A stretch of 64,000 nucleotides of DNA, from assembly GCF_003260265.1 (NCBI RefSeq), contig NZ_QITQ01000002.1, positions 62,001-126,000 of the forward strand. Direction: 5' to 3'. A model generated the notes under the pieces. The model did not search any database and was not told the origin of the DNA. It saw only the letters and a list, made by a program, of their open reading frames with translations. The DNA comes from Roseovarius amoyensis (GTDB taxonomy: Bacteria; Pseudomonadota; Alphaproteobacteria; Rhodobacterales; Rhodobacteraceae). The position numbers were made by a program, and so were the translations under genes. This document shows, piece after piece, positions 53,054-63,492 of this stretch (positions are counted from its first letter, which is position 1; each line of letters starts with the position of its first letter).

Positions 53054-55648
53054 CTACTGCCCGCCGATGATCGCCCCGAGGTTCGGCGCCCGTTCAGGCA
53101 GGGTGCTGCCAATGGGCCAGAAGGCATCGTTGCCGGTGTTTCTCTTGCGGGCGGCGGCGGCCTTGCGCAGCGTTTTCTGCGCTTCCGGGTCGATGATCTT
53201 GTGCAGTTCGTCGAAGATCAGCCGTTGCACGGCGGGACCGGCCAGAGGGGTATCGGCCAGAGGGGTATTCCGCCGTAGGATGCGGATCACGTCCTTCTGC
53301 CAGCGCGGGTCTTTGCCTTCCATCACTTCCGACAGGTTGCCGTAGGTGAGGGACCACAGATCTTGCGTGAGGTTCACGCCAGGGCCGGCAAGATAGCTGG
53401 AAAAGCCGCCGCCATAGCGCATCTCGCCCGCCTGCATGATGTCACCGATCGGGCCAAGGCCGCCGCCGCGCAGCATAGCCTTCCACCAGAAAGCCGGGTT
53501 TTCCACCGGGTTCACGTTCGACGGATCGTTGCCGCTCAGAACGTCCAGCGTCACCTGCGCCACGGCCCCGAGCGCCGTCATCCCCCCCACCAGATAGGCG
53601 CCATGCGTGGCCCGCGATTTCATGTCCGGGGCAAAATGCAACAGCCTGATCTGGTTGATCGTGAACGCACCGACGAAGCTCTTGAACATGCCGGCGGATT
53701 TCATGACCTCGTAGACGAAGGTGCCCGGCACCATGCCGTAGGCGGTCGGATCGAAGATCGCTCGCGCCTGCAAGCGGTTCGTCGGCACGGCCCGTTCCTG
53801 CCATTCCTCCACGAAGCCCTGGAACTTCATGAAGATGTCCATCGCCTCTCGGCGGGGCAGATCGGTATTGGCAAGCCAGTGATGCGGGTTCAGGAAATCG
53901 GCCGCCGGGACCGCCTCGCCGTTGACCGGCGACCATACTTCCAGATCGCCCGTCTCAAGCCCCTGTGCCTCCAACGGATCGGCTATCTTGCGATAGAGCG
54001 GATCGTTGCGGTCGAGTTTACGGCCCTGCGCCCCGGCGGTGTATTTCGGCCCGTTCCTGAATTTCTCCCAATCCTCGGCCCGGATGCCGTAGTCGTCGAG
54101 CGCCCGGCGGAAATCCGGGTCGATGCTGTCGAAGCCGTTCTTCGCTTCCCGCGCGAATTTCCCCCAAAATTCGAGGTTCAGAGCGAACCGAAGGTTGTCG
54201 GTGTGCTGGGATAGCCCCTGCACCTTCATCGCCATAGACGACAGTGTTTCCGCCCATTCCGCGCCGGGAACGTCATGGTGGAACCGGGCGACCGCGCCGC
54301 CGGCATCCGACAGCGTGGACATGGCCCAGCGGTGCTGCATCGCCATTTCCGTTGTCATCCGGCCCTCGGCAATCATCGCTTTCAGGTTCTGCGCGTAGGC
54401 CGAGAAGATGTTGCCCTTGTTAAGCCCGGCGGCATTGGCCGTCAGAAACGCCGAACTGAAATCCGAGATCGACGGGACAATGGCCCGGTCCAGCATCCCC
54501 GCCGTCATCACATGGCGCACCGTGGACATGAGCGAGGCAATCACTTCCCGGTCCTGCGGCGCCATGCCCGGCCCTCGGAACACCTTCGCCATGCCCTTGG
54601 CCCATCCGTCCCATACCGTGTTCACCAGTTCGGAACGGCCCTCGGCTTTCGCTCTCTCGCGCGCAACGTCAATCTCGAACTGGATGCCCTTTTCCATGTC
54701 GGCACCGAAGGTTCGCAGCGCCGCAATGTCGTCGGCCATCGCGTTCAGGTGGCCCATCAGCGTCTTGAAGAAATCACCGTCACCGAAATCCTTGTTATAT
54801 TCCATCCACTTATCGGCGCTGGCGAATTTCAGGACACGCGCCTCGGCCCGCCGTGAGACAAGCGATCGGCGACCCTGACCCGCCTTGCCGAACACGATGT
54901 TGTCCCAAATCTCACCCAGGAACCGTTCAAGCGTTTCCCGCGGCGGCTTGGTTTCTCCGACCTGAAACGGGCGGCCCGTGGCGTAGTTCTCAACGCCGGT
55001 CCAGTCGATCATGCCGTCATCAAGAAGCCGGTTCACCCATGCCTTCTTGCCTGCCCGGCGCAGAGCCGACGGATTGTGCCGGTGCGGCACGTCGTAGTTT
55101 TCCAGCTTGCGGATGACGCCGCCGGCCTCGTTGAAGAACAACCGCAGTTCCTCGACCACGCTGCGAATGGAATCGGCCATCGCGTTCGCCGCCGCGTCGT
55201 CTACCTTCTCACCGGACAGGGCCCGCACGATGTTTATCTGTTCGGCGGGCTTCGTCATCTTGTTCAGAAGGTTCTGATGGTGGTCGCGCAGATAGTTTGT
55301 GAGGCGGTTGCGGGCGTATTGCAGCAGGCCGCGGCTTTCCATTTCCATCCGCTCGACGCTGGTTGCCGCCGACTTGTGCGGCTTGGCATGATCCGCCACC
55401 CGCTTTTGGATCGACTGCCGCACCTGCGCCTCGGCCAGCGCCCGGTGCAGATCGTCGCCCGACTTGCGCTTGAAGTACTCCTTCACGTCGGCGCCGGCCA
55501 TTTCCTCGGCCGACCGGCGGGAATAGCCCTGGCGTTCATAGGCGGCGGCCTGTTCCTCCCAAATCCGCTGCGCCTCCTTGCCGTGGGCCTTGGACGCGGA
55601 AACCTCGGGATCGTCCATCGCGTCCTGAATGCAGTCCTTGAAACTCAT
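53054..55648 (-). CDS. Phage internal virion protein (large, membrane-active type)
   Basis: An 864-residue, mostly helical protein. Its position directly before the tailspike gene, its size and its hydrophobic C-terminal parts (THGAYLVGGMTALGAVAQV) match the ejected core proteins of T7-like phages (gp16 C-terminal part or equivalents). No catalytic motif is seen. The ATG at 55648 overlaps the stop of the next upstream gene (ATGA) and has GGGAGG before it. Confidence 0.65.
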   Translation of the reverse strand: MSFKDCIQDAMDDPEVSASKAHGKEAQRIWEEQAAAYERQGYSRRSAEEMAGADVKEYFKRKSGDDLHRALAEAQVRQSIQKRVADHAKPHKSAATSVERMEMESRGLLQYARNRLTNYLRDHHQNLLNKMTKPAEQINIVRALSGEKVDDAAANAMADSIRSVVEELRLFFNEAGGVIRKLENYDVPHRHNPSALRRAGKKAWVNRLLDDGMIDWTGVENYATGRPFQVGETKPPRETLERFLGEIWDNIVFGKAGQGRRSLVSRRAEARVLKFASADKWMEYNKDFGDGDFFKTLMGHLNAMADDIAALRTFGADMEKGIQFEIDVARERAKAEGRSELVNTVWDGWAKGMAKVFRGPGMAPQDREVIASLMSTVRHVMTAGMLDRAIVPSISDFSSAFLTANAAGLNKGNIFSAYAQNLKAMIAEGRMTTEMAMQHRWAMSTLSDAGGAVARFHHDVPGAEWAETLSSMAMKVQGLSQHTDNLRFALNLEFWGKFAREAKNGFDSIDPDFRRALDDYGIRAEDWEKFRNGPKYTAGAQGRKLDRNDPLYRKIADPLEAQGLETGDLEVWSPVNGEAVPAADFLNPHHWLANTDLPRREAMDIFMKFQGFVEEWQERAVPTNRLQARAIFDPTAYGMVPGTFVYEVMKSAGMFKSFVGAFTINQIRLLHFAPDMKSRATHGAYLVGGMTALGAVAQVTLDVLSGNDPSNVNPVENPAFWWKAMLRGGGLGPIGDIMQAGEMRYGGGFSSYLAGPGVNLTQDLWSLTYGNLSEVMEGKDPRWQKDVIRILRRNTPLADTPLAGPAVQRLIFDELHKIIDPEAQKTLRKAAAARKRNTGNDAFWPIGSTLPERAPNLGAIIGGQ

Positions 55649-57594
55649 GCCCGCCTCCCGCAAAGCTGAATGATCTCGGCAAATTCAACGCCGTCCTCGG
55701 CATAGCGCAGAAGGTCAGAGGCCGTGCGAACGTGGGTGCCGTCCTCCATCACCATGTCGATCTCGAAATCGCCGTCGCGCTCGATCTGCGCCCGCATGTC
55801 GTCAAGCGCCGCCAAGTTCGCATCAACCGCCTCTCGGGCGGCCGGGTCGGAAAACCGTTCTACGCTTGGGGCCGCTTCGACCGTGCGGCTTTCAGGGCTT
55901 CGGCCGTCGCCTTCACCTTCTGCGCGGTCTCGCGCTGCCGGTCTGTCAGGTTCTCGCCCAGGCGCCGGTCGAGGTGCTGGATCAGGGCGTCCAGCCTCGT
56001 CGTCGAAGATCGGGATGTTGTCAAATTCCGGTTCATCGGCCAACCTCGGGGAAACGTCGTTCTCGACAGCCTGTATCAGTGCCCTTTCTACCGCAGAATC
56101 CGCATCACCGCCACTATCTCGCAGAATGCGCGCGGCGGCTGTGCGGATTTCGTCATCCAGCTTCATGCCGGCCTCACGCTCGAAGCGGTTGATTCCGCTG
56201 CGAACAAAGGCGTCTGGATCGGTGCTTGCATCAATGGCGGCCTTGCTGGCGACGAAGTTCCCGTCCTCCATGAAGCCGTCGATGTTGCGCGTCGAAGCAA
56301 GCCCTTCGAGTTCACCCATGCGGGCGGCAACCTCTGGTGATACCGGGGTTTTGCCGCGCCCCGACAGTTCGTCGACCATCGCGCTCAGCAGGGCGTCGGG
56401 CTCGAAATAGCCGCTGCTTTGATCGACGGGCAGGACGAATTGCAGATCGCCGTACTCGGATGCCACCAGGTTGTCGAAGTCGGACAGGCCATTCTTGTTG
56501 TCGAACAGGAACGGGTGCGTGCGCGGCGTGATGCCGGCGTTTGCCAATTCCTGCGCGGCGGGCGTGCGGACCCGTTCGCCGTTCCGCATCATCGTGCTTT
56601 TGATCTTCGGCATCGACTGCACCAGCGGGTACTTGCGCCGCATCTCTGGGAAGTCGCGCTCGATCTCGGCCATCCGCTGATCGACTTCCGCCTCTACCGT
56701 GCGGGCAAGGGCATCTTCGGCATCTTCGAACGGCACGGCATCCCGGACTTCTTCCGGTGCTTCCCTACGGGCATCCTCGATCGCCTTGCGGAAGAAATCC
56801 GTGTCGCCTTGGACCAGCGCATCTTCTGCCGCATCGACGGCGGCCTGCGCCTCGATAGGGCCGGGCACAAGGTTCCGATCCTTGTACGCCTTCACCCCCC
56901 GGCCAAGCGCCCTGATGCCGCGAAAGCCAAGTTCCAGACCGCCGCCAAGCACGCCGCCGAACACCGCCGCCCCGGCCAGTTCCGCCAAGAGGTTCGGCTC
57001 CGGCTTTTCCAGACGCTCCGCCATGTCCAGCCGGTCAGGGACGTTCACAATTTCGGCCCCAAGGTTCAGGGCGGCCTCGCGCATCATCACCCTGCCGATG
57101 GACCCGCCGAAGCCGCCGAACACCAGAAATGGGGCGTTTTTTATGTCGGCAGTGGCGCCTGCCATGCTGGCGAGGAAATCGACAACCGCATTCCCTTCCG
57201 GCGACATGGCAAGGATGCCTTGAAGATCTGCATCTTCGGCTTTCAGGCTTTCGTTCAGGCGTTCCTCTATGGCTTCGTCGGACAGGTCCACATCTGCCCA
57301 GGCGTCCGGGCTTTCCTCTGCCATCGACCGGGCGATGTCGAGGATTTCGCCCTCCGTGAAGGCGGCGTTCGGGCCTTCGCCAAGTTGTTCCCTTGGTATG
57401 CGGGGCAGAACCTGATTTGCCAGATCCCGCTTGATCTCTGCCCGGCGGCGCTGGCGGGTGAAGTTGGCGTTCTGTTCAAGCCCGGTCGAACGGAACAGCG
57501 CGGAAAGACGGTCGCCAGTGTCAGCCGCCTGATTGCCCTGCGCCGGGGCCGTGGCGATACGCTTCTGCGGCCACGCGGGAAACAGGTCGGACAT
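55645..57594 (-). CDS. Phage virion-associated protein of unknown function
   Basis: A 649-residue acidic protein between two internal virion genes. It contains a hydrophobic stretch (ELAGAAVFGGVLGGGLELGFRGIRA, about 210-235) and a Pro/Arg/Asp-rich, probably disordered C-terminal region (about 545-600). It starts one base after the end of the transglycosylase gene. It may be another ejected core protein; no motif assigns an activity. Confidence 0.55.
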   Translation of the reverse strand: MSDLFPAWPQKRIATAPAQGNQAADTGDRLSALFRSTGLEQNANFTRQRRRAEIKRDLANQVLPRIPREQLGEGPNAAFTEGEILDIARSMAEESPDAWADVDLSDEAIEERLNESLKAEDADLQGILAMSPEGNAVVDFLASMAGATADIKNAPFLVFGGFGGSIGRVMMREAALNLGAEIVNVPDRLDMAERLEKPEPNLLAELAGAAVFGGVLGGGLELGFRGIRALGRGVKAYKDRNLVPGPIEAQAAVDAAEDALVQGDTDFFRKAIEDARREAPEEVRDAVPFEDAEDALARTVEAEVDQRMAEIERDFPEMRRKYPLVQSMPKIKSTMMRNGERVRTPAAQELANAGITPRTHPFLFDNKNGLSDFDNLVASEYGDLQFVLPVDQSSGYFEPDALLSAMVDELSGRGKTPVSPEVAARMGELEGLASTRNIDGFMEDGNFVASKAAIDASTDPDAFVRSGINRFEREAGMKLDDEIRTAAARILRDSGGDADSAVERALIQAVENDVSPRLADEPEFDNIPIFDDEAGRPDPAPRPAPGREPDRPAARDRAEGEGDGRSPESRTVEAAPSVERFSDPAAREAVDANLAALDDMRAQIERDGDFEIDMVMEDGTHVRTASDLLRYAEDGVEFAEIIQLCGRRA

Positions 57595-57595
57595 G

Positions 57596-60500
57596 TCAGC
57601 CCCCTGCCAGTTTGCGAATGTCGAACTCGAAGATGCTCACGCCGTCGTCGTTCATCACGTCAACGAAGCCCATGCCGGTCTGGTACTGGATGCGGTAGAA
57701 GCCGCCGCCCGTGGCAACGAAGCGCATCCGGTCAGGGTCGGAAAATGCCTTTTCATCCAACGGCGTGCCCCGGAAGGTCGGCAGGCTTTCATCGCGCGAT
57801 GCGGCTTTCCAGCGGTCGGCGTCGAACTCGACACCTGTACCCGTCGAAAACCCGATCATCGGCCCGGCCTTTCCGACCCCGACTACTGGCCCAAAGCCGG
57901 AAACCTCGCCCACGCCAAAAACTGCCTGATTGAACTCCTTCACGGTCATTCCGGTGGGCAGAAGGGTCTCGAACCCATTCACGTCCTGCACGCCGCCAGC
58001 CACGCCTTTTGGCAGGGTTTCTTGCCCCAGAGCGCGATTTACGGCCTCGGCCATCAGTTCCTTGCGGTCCTCGTCGGTCTGAACGCCGCCGGCCTGTGTC
58101 GCATAGAGCGCCTGGGCGAACTTCATCACCCGCTTCTGCATGTTGCCGGCGTCAGGAAGCCCCGCCATAGCTTCGGCAACCGCCGGCGCGACAACACCCA
58201 TCTTGCTTGCGCCTTGGGGGAACTGCACCTGACCGGCGGCGACCAGTTCCTGCCCACGGATCGCTTCTTCCAGAAGGCCGACATTGCCGGTGACGGCGGC
58301 AAGACCGCCACCATGAACCAGCACATCATCCGCGCCGGCCTGTTGCAGCATCGCCGGAAGGGCTTCGGGGGCCGTCTGCGCGATCATGCCGACCAGCATT
58401 GCGCGACCGGCGGGGTCTTGATCTGGCTTGAGTGCCGCCGAAAGCATCTTCGCCTCGTCCTTCGACAGCGGAACCAGCCCTTCGACATACCCGGCGGCCT
58501 GAAACCGCTCTGCCCATTGCGACCGGGCACGCAGCGATTTGGCGAACCCCGTGGGATCAGTGGCAACGGCCGCGAAGTCGATCTGCGGCGGCGGGCCGAT
58601 CTCGGTGTCGTTTTGCAGGTTCTCCGCGGCGAATTTCACCGGGTCATCGCCAAGCGCCGCCAATGTCGTCTTGTGAAGGTCTTGCAGCGCCGAGAGGAAA
58701 TCCATCTCGTATTTCGCGCCGACGGGCCGGGCCTTTTCCTCGGCCATCACCGCCTGTTGCTGCGCCGGGGGAAGGGCCATGAAATCGGGATAGACATCTG
58801 CGGCGGCGATCCGCGCGGCCAGTTCCTGCGCCTTGTCCGGGTGCATCTGCCAGACGGCGGGATCGTCGATGATGTCCTCGCCTTCCGCTACACGCCCGCC
58901 CTTGCGCGCGGTGATCGCCAGATCAAGCCGGTCTCCGATTTCGTCCGACCGTTCCTTGTCCCGCCGGGCGCGAAGGCGATCCGCGTCATCAAGGGCGGCA
59001 AGGATGGTGTTCTCGCTCTGCGCGCGGGTCCATGCAACGCCGGGCAGGCTTTCGCGGGCCAGAAGGGCATCTTCCAGCCGGGCGCGGGCGGCGGCGGCTT
59101 CTTCCGTCCGTCCAGCGGCTTGGGACTCGGCATATTCCATCCTGTAGCGATCAATGAGCGCCTTGGAACTGTTCGAGGCCCGCGTCCTGATTTCCTTATG
59201 CCGTTCATCGACCATGCCGAGATAGCGGCGCTGCACTTCCTCGGTCAGCTCGTTGCGCAGATCGCCCTTGAACATGTCCGGGGCGCGCTCGACCAGGCTT
59301 TCGACATAGGCTTCGGCCGCTTCCATGAAGCCGTCGGGGTTGCCTTCGTTCTCGAACGACAGCGCCATCATGTCCGTGGCGGCCGCCAGCTTCGTATCCG
59401 CAAGGAACGCCACCCCGGCGGCGGCGTTGTGCGCTTGCAGGATTTCGCCAGACAGCGGCGAATACAGGCGCGGCTCGATCTTGCCTTCCCGCGTCCGAAC
59501 CGTGGTGGCGGGCTCAACCGTGCCACGTGACGACACGCGCGGCTCGCCATTGTCCTGCGGCGTGACGACGATTTCCTCCAACGGAATGTCGTCGTGCGCA
59601 AAGAACTCCTTGCCGTGAACGACCGGCGCACCGTCCGGCACACCCGCCTCTTGGCGGCGGCTATCGACGGCGGCGGTGTATTCCTCGGACGTGCCTTCGC
59701 CGCCTTCCTTGCCGAAGTCGCCGCTGGTGGGCATCGTGATCTGTTCGGCGTTGTCGTAGAGGGCCTTCACTTCGTCGCGGGTCGGAACCACGCCGCCGCG
59801 CTCCTGGGCGAGTTGCTGCGCCTCTGCCGCCGATACAGACAGGTAGTTGCCGTTCTCGTCACGGGCATAGTCCGGGGCGGCATAAACGGTCCTGCCGTTG
59901 CGCTCGCCAACCGGAACCCATGTATCATCCGGCGGGTCGAACCGATACTCACGGTAAAGCTGGCTGTAATCCCGATAGGACGGATCGTGCGCCGTGCCGT
60001 CGCCGTCGAAGGATTGCCAAACCTCTCCGTTACCCTTGACGCCGCCGATCATGCCAACGGCGCCGGGGGTCGGTTGGACCTCCACGTTCACCCCGAGTTC
60101 CGACATGGCATCGGCCGCGATCTTGTCCGGGCTATCGAAGCCGCCGCCGGTCAGGGTGCCGTCGTCGCTTGCAGAAATCGCGCTGTTGTAGCGCCCTGTG
60201 ACCTTGGCAACGTATTCGGGAACCGTGTTGTATCCGTCCGATGCCGAGCCAGCGGCGCTCAAGGGGCGACCGGAAAACCAAACCGACGCCGCATCCGCAA
60301 GCGATCCGTGCTGCTCATATGCCGCTCCGAACTTCGCGTCGAACACCGCATCCTGTGCTTCCGGGTCGCTCAGAAACTCCTGCGGTGTCATCCGCCGGCC
60401 AAGGACTTCCTCTGTCCACGGGCCGACGTTGAAATCCATGACCTGATAACGGCCATAGGCGCGGCCTCCATTCGAGGTTTCAGGTCCAACGGCATCGTAT

Positions 60501-60826
60501 CGGTTGCCGCTTTCGACGAAGCCGACGGCATCCCGAAAGGTTCCGTCACCTATGCCGACGCCCACACCGACGGTTGAAAGCCCTTCCCGGCCCGGCGTCT
60601 CGATCTCCGGCAGTGGCATCCGGTTGTCGCCCATCACCCGGCGCGACCATTCGTGACCCGCCTCAAGACCGGTCTGGCGCATCTTCTCTTTCGCGCCCTT
60701 GGCAAAAAAATCGTATGCCTCGTTCGCAATCTCGGCCAGCGCGGCAAAGCCAGTCCCGGCCTGCGGTGTCACCCGCTGGAAATTCGAGATCGGTGTGCTG
60801 CGACGGATTTTCGGAAGTTGCGCCAT
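57596..60826 (-). CDS. Internal virion protein with lytic transglycosylase domain
   Basis: A 1076-residue protein, the longest in the window. Residues about 85-200 form an SLT/lysozyme-like domain with the catalytic Glu in FVESGNRYDAVGPETSNGGRAYGRYQVM and a later AYEQHGSLADAASVWFSGRP. This corresponds to the T7 gp16 N-terminal activity, which opens peptidoglycan during DNA ejection. The remaining 850 residues are helical, with coiled-coil-like Ala/Arg/Glu segments. Unlike T7, the enzyme domain sits on a protein separate from the 864-residue membrane-active candidate. Confidence 0.82.
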   Translation of the reverse strand: MAQLPKIRRSTPISNFQRVTPQAGTGFAALAEIANEAYDFFAKGAKEKMRQTGLEAGHEWSRRVMGDNRMPLPEIETPGREGLSTVGVGVGIGDGTFRDAVGFVESGNRYDAVGPETSNGGRAYGRYQVMDFNVGPWTEEVLGRRMTPQEFLSDPEAQDAVFDAKFGAAYEQHGSLADAASVWFSGRPLSAAGSASDGYNTVPEYVAKVTGRYNSAISASDDGTLTGGGFDSPDKIAADAMSELGVNVEVQPTPGAVGMIGGVKGNGEVWQSFDGDGTAHDPSYRDYSQLYREYRFDPPDDTWVPVGERNGRTVYAAPDYARDENGNYLSVSAAEAQQLAQERGGVVPTRDEVKALYDNAEQITMPTSGDFGKEGGEGTSEEYTAAVDSRRQEAGVPDGAPVVHGKEFFAHDDIPLEEIVVTPQDNGEPRVSSRGTVEPATTVRTREGKIEPRLYSPLSGEILQAHNAAAGVAFLADTKLAAATDMMALSFENEGNPDGFMEAAEAYVESLVERAPDMFKGDLRNELTEEVQRRYLGMVDERHKEIRTRASNSSKALIDRYRMEYAESQAAGRTEEAAAARARLEDALLARESLPGVAWTRAQSENTILAALDDADRLRARRDKERSDEIGDRLDLAITARKGGRVAEGEDIIDDPAVWQMHPDKAQELAARIAAADVYPDFMALPPAQQQAVMAEEKARPVGAKYEMDFLSALQDLHKTTLAALGDDPVKFAAENLQNDTEIGPPPQIDFAAVATDPTGFAKSLRARSQWAERFQAAGYVEGLVPLSKDEAKMLSAALKPDQDPAGRAMLVGMIAQTAPEALPAMLQQAGADDVLVHGGGLAAVTGNVGLLEEAIRGQELVAAGQVQFPQGASKMGVVAPAVAEAMAGLPDAGNMQKRVMKFAQALYATQAGGVQTDEDRKELMAEAVNRALGQETLPKGVAGGVQDVNGFETLLPTGMTVKEFNQAVFGVGEVSGFGPVVGVGKAGPMIGFSTGTGVEFDADRWKAASRDESLPTFRGTPLDEKAFSDPDRMRFVATGGGFYRIQYQTGMGFVDVMNDDGVSIFEFDIRKLAGG

Positions 60827-60832
60827 GAAGCC

Positions 60833-61249
60833 CTACCTAAGCAATTCGTACAGATCAAAGAGGGGCTGACCGGCCTTCGCCAAGCCGACTGGAAGTGCCA
60901 TCTTCGCCATCTGCCCGGAATTGCGCGCCTTGGTTCGGAAGTCCGCCGCCTCCATCATGCGGTTGCCGAAGTCGATGCTGCGTTCGCGGTCGCGTGTCTT
61001 GCGGAAGTCCTGGAACAACTCGAACGTGCCGGCATTCATCGGCTGACCGTTGGCCCCCAGCGCCGCCCGCATCGACCCGAGTTCCGATTCCAGCCCCTGA
61101 CGGGCGCCAATGTCTGTCTGGATTGCCCGCGTCCGGGCGATGAAGGCGTTGCGGTTGTCGGCGTCCTGCTGCGCCTTGGCCTGCTGCCGCGCGCCCATAG
61201 CCCCCATAATTGGGCCTGCTGCCTGCGATACGAGTGCGACGGTCTCCAT
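60833..61249 (-). CDS. Small internal virion protein (T7 gp14-like position)
   Basis: A 138-residue helical protein, Ala/Gln/Arg-rich, with an N-terminal AAGPIMGAMGARQQAKAQQDA segment as in many podovirus gp14-like proteins. It lies between the nozzle-like and transglycosylase genes and begins in a TAATG overlap with the preceding stop. Confidence 0.7.
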   Translation of the reverse strand: METVALVSQAAGPIMGAMGARQQAKAQQDADNRNAFIARTRAIQTDIGARQGLESELGSMRAALGANGQPMNAGTFELFQDFRKTRDRERSIDFGNRMMEAADFRTKARNSGQMAKMALPVGLAKAGQPLFDLYELLR

Positions 61250-63492
61250 TATCCTTGGACCTCCTGTGCCAAATACAGAACCCGCAATTTGGCGGGTTTT
61301 TCCTTCACAACGGCCAATTCCGGGTAGGTGCGCCGCCCGAACACTGGGATGCGGTACTCTTTCGTCCTGAGCGGCGGCGCTTCTCCGAGAATATCGCCGA
61401 AGTCGTAGCCCCCAAGCGGGCGGCTATCGTTGTTGGCCCGCACGGTGAACTCGCCCGAGTTCTGCACCGCAACGATGAACGTGATGCACCGCTCGTCGAA
61501 CGTGCCGGCGCGGGCGCTGTCCAGCATCTCCACCGGCCACGGCCGCACTTCCGCCTGGAAGTTCAGCCCGATCTGCCGGGTGCCGATGATGTCTGGCAGA
61601 TCGGTGATCGTGCCGTCGCTGTTGACCGTGAACGGCCCCTGTATCCGTGACCCCTCGACGATATAGACATCCTCGCCAGCAAGCCGGATCGCGTGCGGCA
61701 CGCCGACATAGAGGGGATTGCCGTTGACCTCGAAATCGGATCCGTTCGTTTCAAGCTGGTCGTAGGAGTTGCCCAGCGTCTCGACCTCCATTCCGCAGTC
61801 CACCAGAAACCCGTCCTCGAAGGTTTCGAGATAGCGCACGGGGTTGCCGTCGATGGTCCGATCCACCAGCGCCCAATACTTGCCGAACACCGGGGCCACA
61901 TCGACGAACTCGCCCAGGGTGTCCCACGGCGCCGCGCCGATCACCTGTTCATCAAGGGACTCGTTGTAGCTGAGCGCGGCCAGCGTGCCGTCGCTGTTGA
62001 CGATGATCAGGTATTTCTCTGGGGTTGCCGACTCCACGGCGGGGCCGCACAGGTTGATCGGGCTGTTGATCAGGTGGTTGCTGGCCGCCGTCAGGGACCG
62101 CACCTGCCACCGCAACTGCACGTTGCCGCTCAGAATGGCGACGGAAACCTGCTCGTTGTTCGATTCCACGAACACCACGCCATCATTTACCCGCACGGGC
62201 TTCACATCGGACGCGCCCCTGTCGTCAAACAGGATCGGGCTGAAATTCGACGGCGTGATGGCAACCTGCTCGCGCAGAAAGACGACGTAGCTGCCCTTGT
62301 CGGAAAAGATCAGAAGATCGCCGGAGTTGACCACATGCTTGAGCCGCGGCTTGCCGTCGCCGATCTCGCGCACAATGGCGTCGTCATCCTCAAGCCCAAT
62401 GCCGAAATCGTCGAACCCGCGCGCCGATGACACCGCGATTGCAGAGGGCACTTTCGGGAAATCGGTGAAGAACAGGCGCTGACCGGCTACGGTTGCGGCC
62501 TGTGGCCACCCATGCACCGCCGACATCATCTGTTCGTCCCACACGTCCGTCGGCTGTGGTGCGATCTCGGTCTTGCCGCCGGCGATCAGTTTGCTGCTGT
62601 TGTTCGGGCTGGACAGTTCTTCTGCGATGGTCGCGGCAGTTTCCGGCCCCTCAAACCGATGAAGGGTCACAACTTCGAGCGTATCCTTGGCAAATAGACC
62701 GCCGGAAGCCTTGTAAACCGCCGTCACGCGCCCCTGCCAGTTGGAGTCGTTGCCAATCACGGCATCGCCCACGCGAAAGCCGCTGCTGTCATTGATGCTC
62801 AGCCGATAGGACGGCGGCAATGCGTTGATCACCGTGCCCCTGAGAGTGTTTGCGGCGATGTACTCGGTGATGGCGATCTCACGGTTGAGATACCGAATGC
62901 GGGTGCCGACATGCGAGGCGGTGAACACGTCCTCTGTCGCCGTGATCGTGATCGTGCCGGTCTTGCCCGACGGCTGGATCTTCACCTTGGGATTGAACGC
63001 CCAGTAGGGTTGCGCGATCTCGCCGCCTGTGCCGTCGGCAAACGACCATGTTCCACCTTCCCATTCGCCATCATCATACCGGATATAGTAGATGCCGAAC
63101 GAACCGCCGATCAGAAGCGTCGGCCCGATGGGCGTCACATAGACACCTTCCGCCGATGACCACGGAACCGCGGCGAACGTCTTGATCGCGGCGCCGGAGT
63201 GATCGAACACCACCAATGAACTGTCGGTCACGTATATGCCGAAGGTGGTGTCCTCATCAGGCTTGTATTCCACCAGCTTGTTCGATGTCAGAGGGGTGTT
63301 CGCACGAAACGCGGTGCCGGGCCGGGCCTCGATCGCGCCCGTCGCCAGGGACCGCATGTTCCGCGCCCCCTTGAGCGCCAGTTTCAGCATGTCGGAATCG
63401 GTGCGGCCGAGGAAATCCTCACGGACCTCCATCAATCGCATGTCCCGCTGGGATATGACCCGCTTCCGCCTAGCCACGCCCGAACCTCGCAT
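61249..63492 (-). CDS. Tail nozzle / tail tubular protein B-like protein
   Basis: A 747-residue beta-rich protein. The phrase WPQAATVAGQRLFFTDFPKVPSAI, followed by FDDFGIGLEDDDAI and LLIFSDKGSYVV, is typical of the tail tube/nozzle proteins of podoviruses, the gp12 counterpart. It lies directly after the adaptor gene, overlapping it by 23 bases. A GTG five codons in, at 63477, is an alternative start with GAGG upstream. Confidence 0.8.
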   Translation of the reverse strand: MRGSGVARRKRVISQRDMRLMEVREDFLGRTDSDMLKLALKGARNMRSLATGAIEARPGTAFRANTPLTSNKLVEYKPDEDTTFGIYVTDSSLVVFDHSGAAIKTFAAVPWSSAEGVYVTPIGPTLLIGGSFGIYYIRYDDGEWEGGTWSFADGTGGEIAQPYWAFNPKVKIQPSGKTGTITITATEDVFTASHVGTRIRYLNREIAITEYIAANTLRGTVINALPPSYRLSINDSSGFRVGDAVIGNDSNWQGRVTAVYKASGGLFAKDTLEVVTLHRFEGPETAATIAEELSSPNNSSKLIAGGKTEIAPQPTDVWDEQMMSAVHGWPQAATVAGQRLFFTDFPKVPSAIAVSSARGFDDFGIGLEDDDAIVREIGDGKPRLKHVVNSGDLLIFSDKGSYVVFLREQVAITPSNFSPILFDDRGASDVKPVRVNDGVVFVESNNEQVSVAILSGNVQLRWQVRSLTAASNHLINSPINLCGPAVESATPEKYLIIVNSDGTLAALSYNESLDEQVIGAAPWDTLGEFVDVAPVFGKYWALVDRTIDGNPVRYLETFEDGFLVDCGMEVETLGNSYDQLETNGSDFEVNGNPLYVGVPHAIRLAGEDVYIVEGSRIQGPFTVNSDGTITDLPDIIGTRQIGLNFQAEVRPWPVEMLDSARAGTFDERCITFIVAVQNSGEFTVRANNDSRPLGGYDFGDILGEAPPLRTKEYRIPVFGRRTYPELAVVKEKPAKLRVLYLAQEVQG

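Noticed and set aside
57533..59530. 665-codon plus-strand frame in the prophage
   Set aside because: Antisense of the transglycosylase gene; all supported phage genes are on the minus strand.
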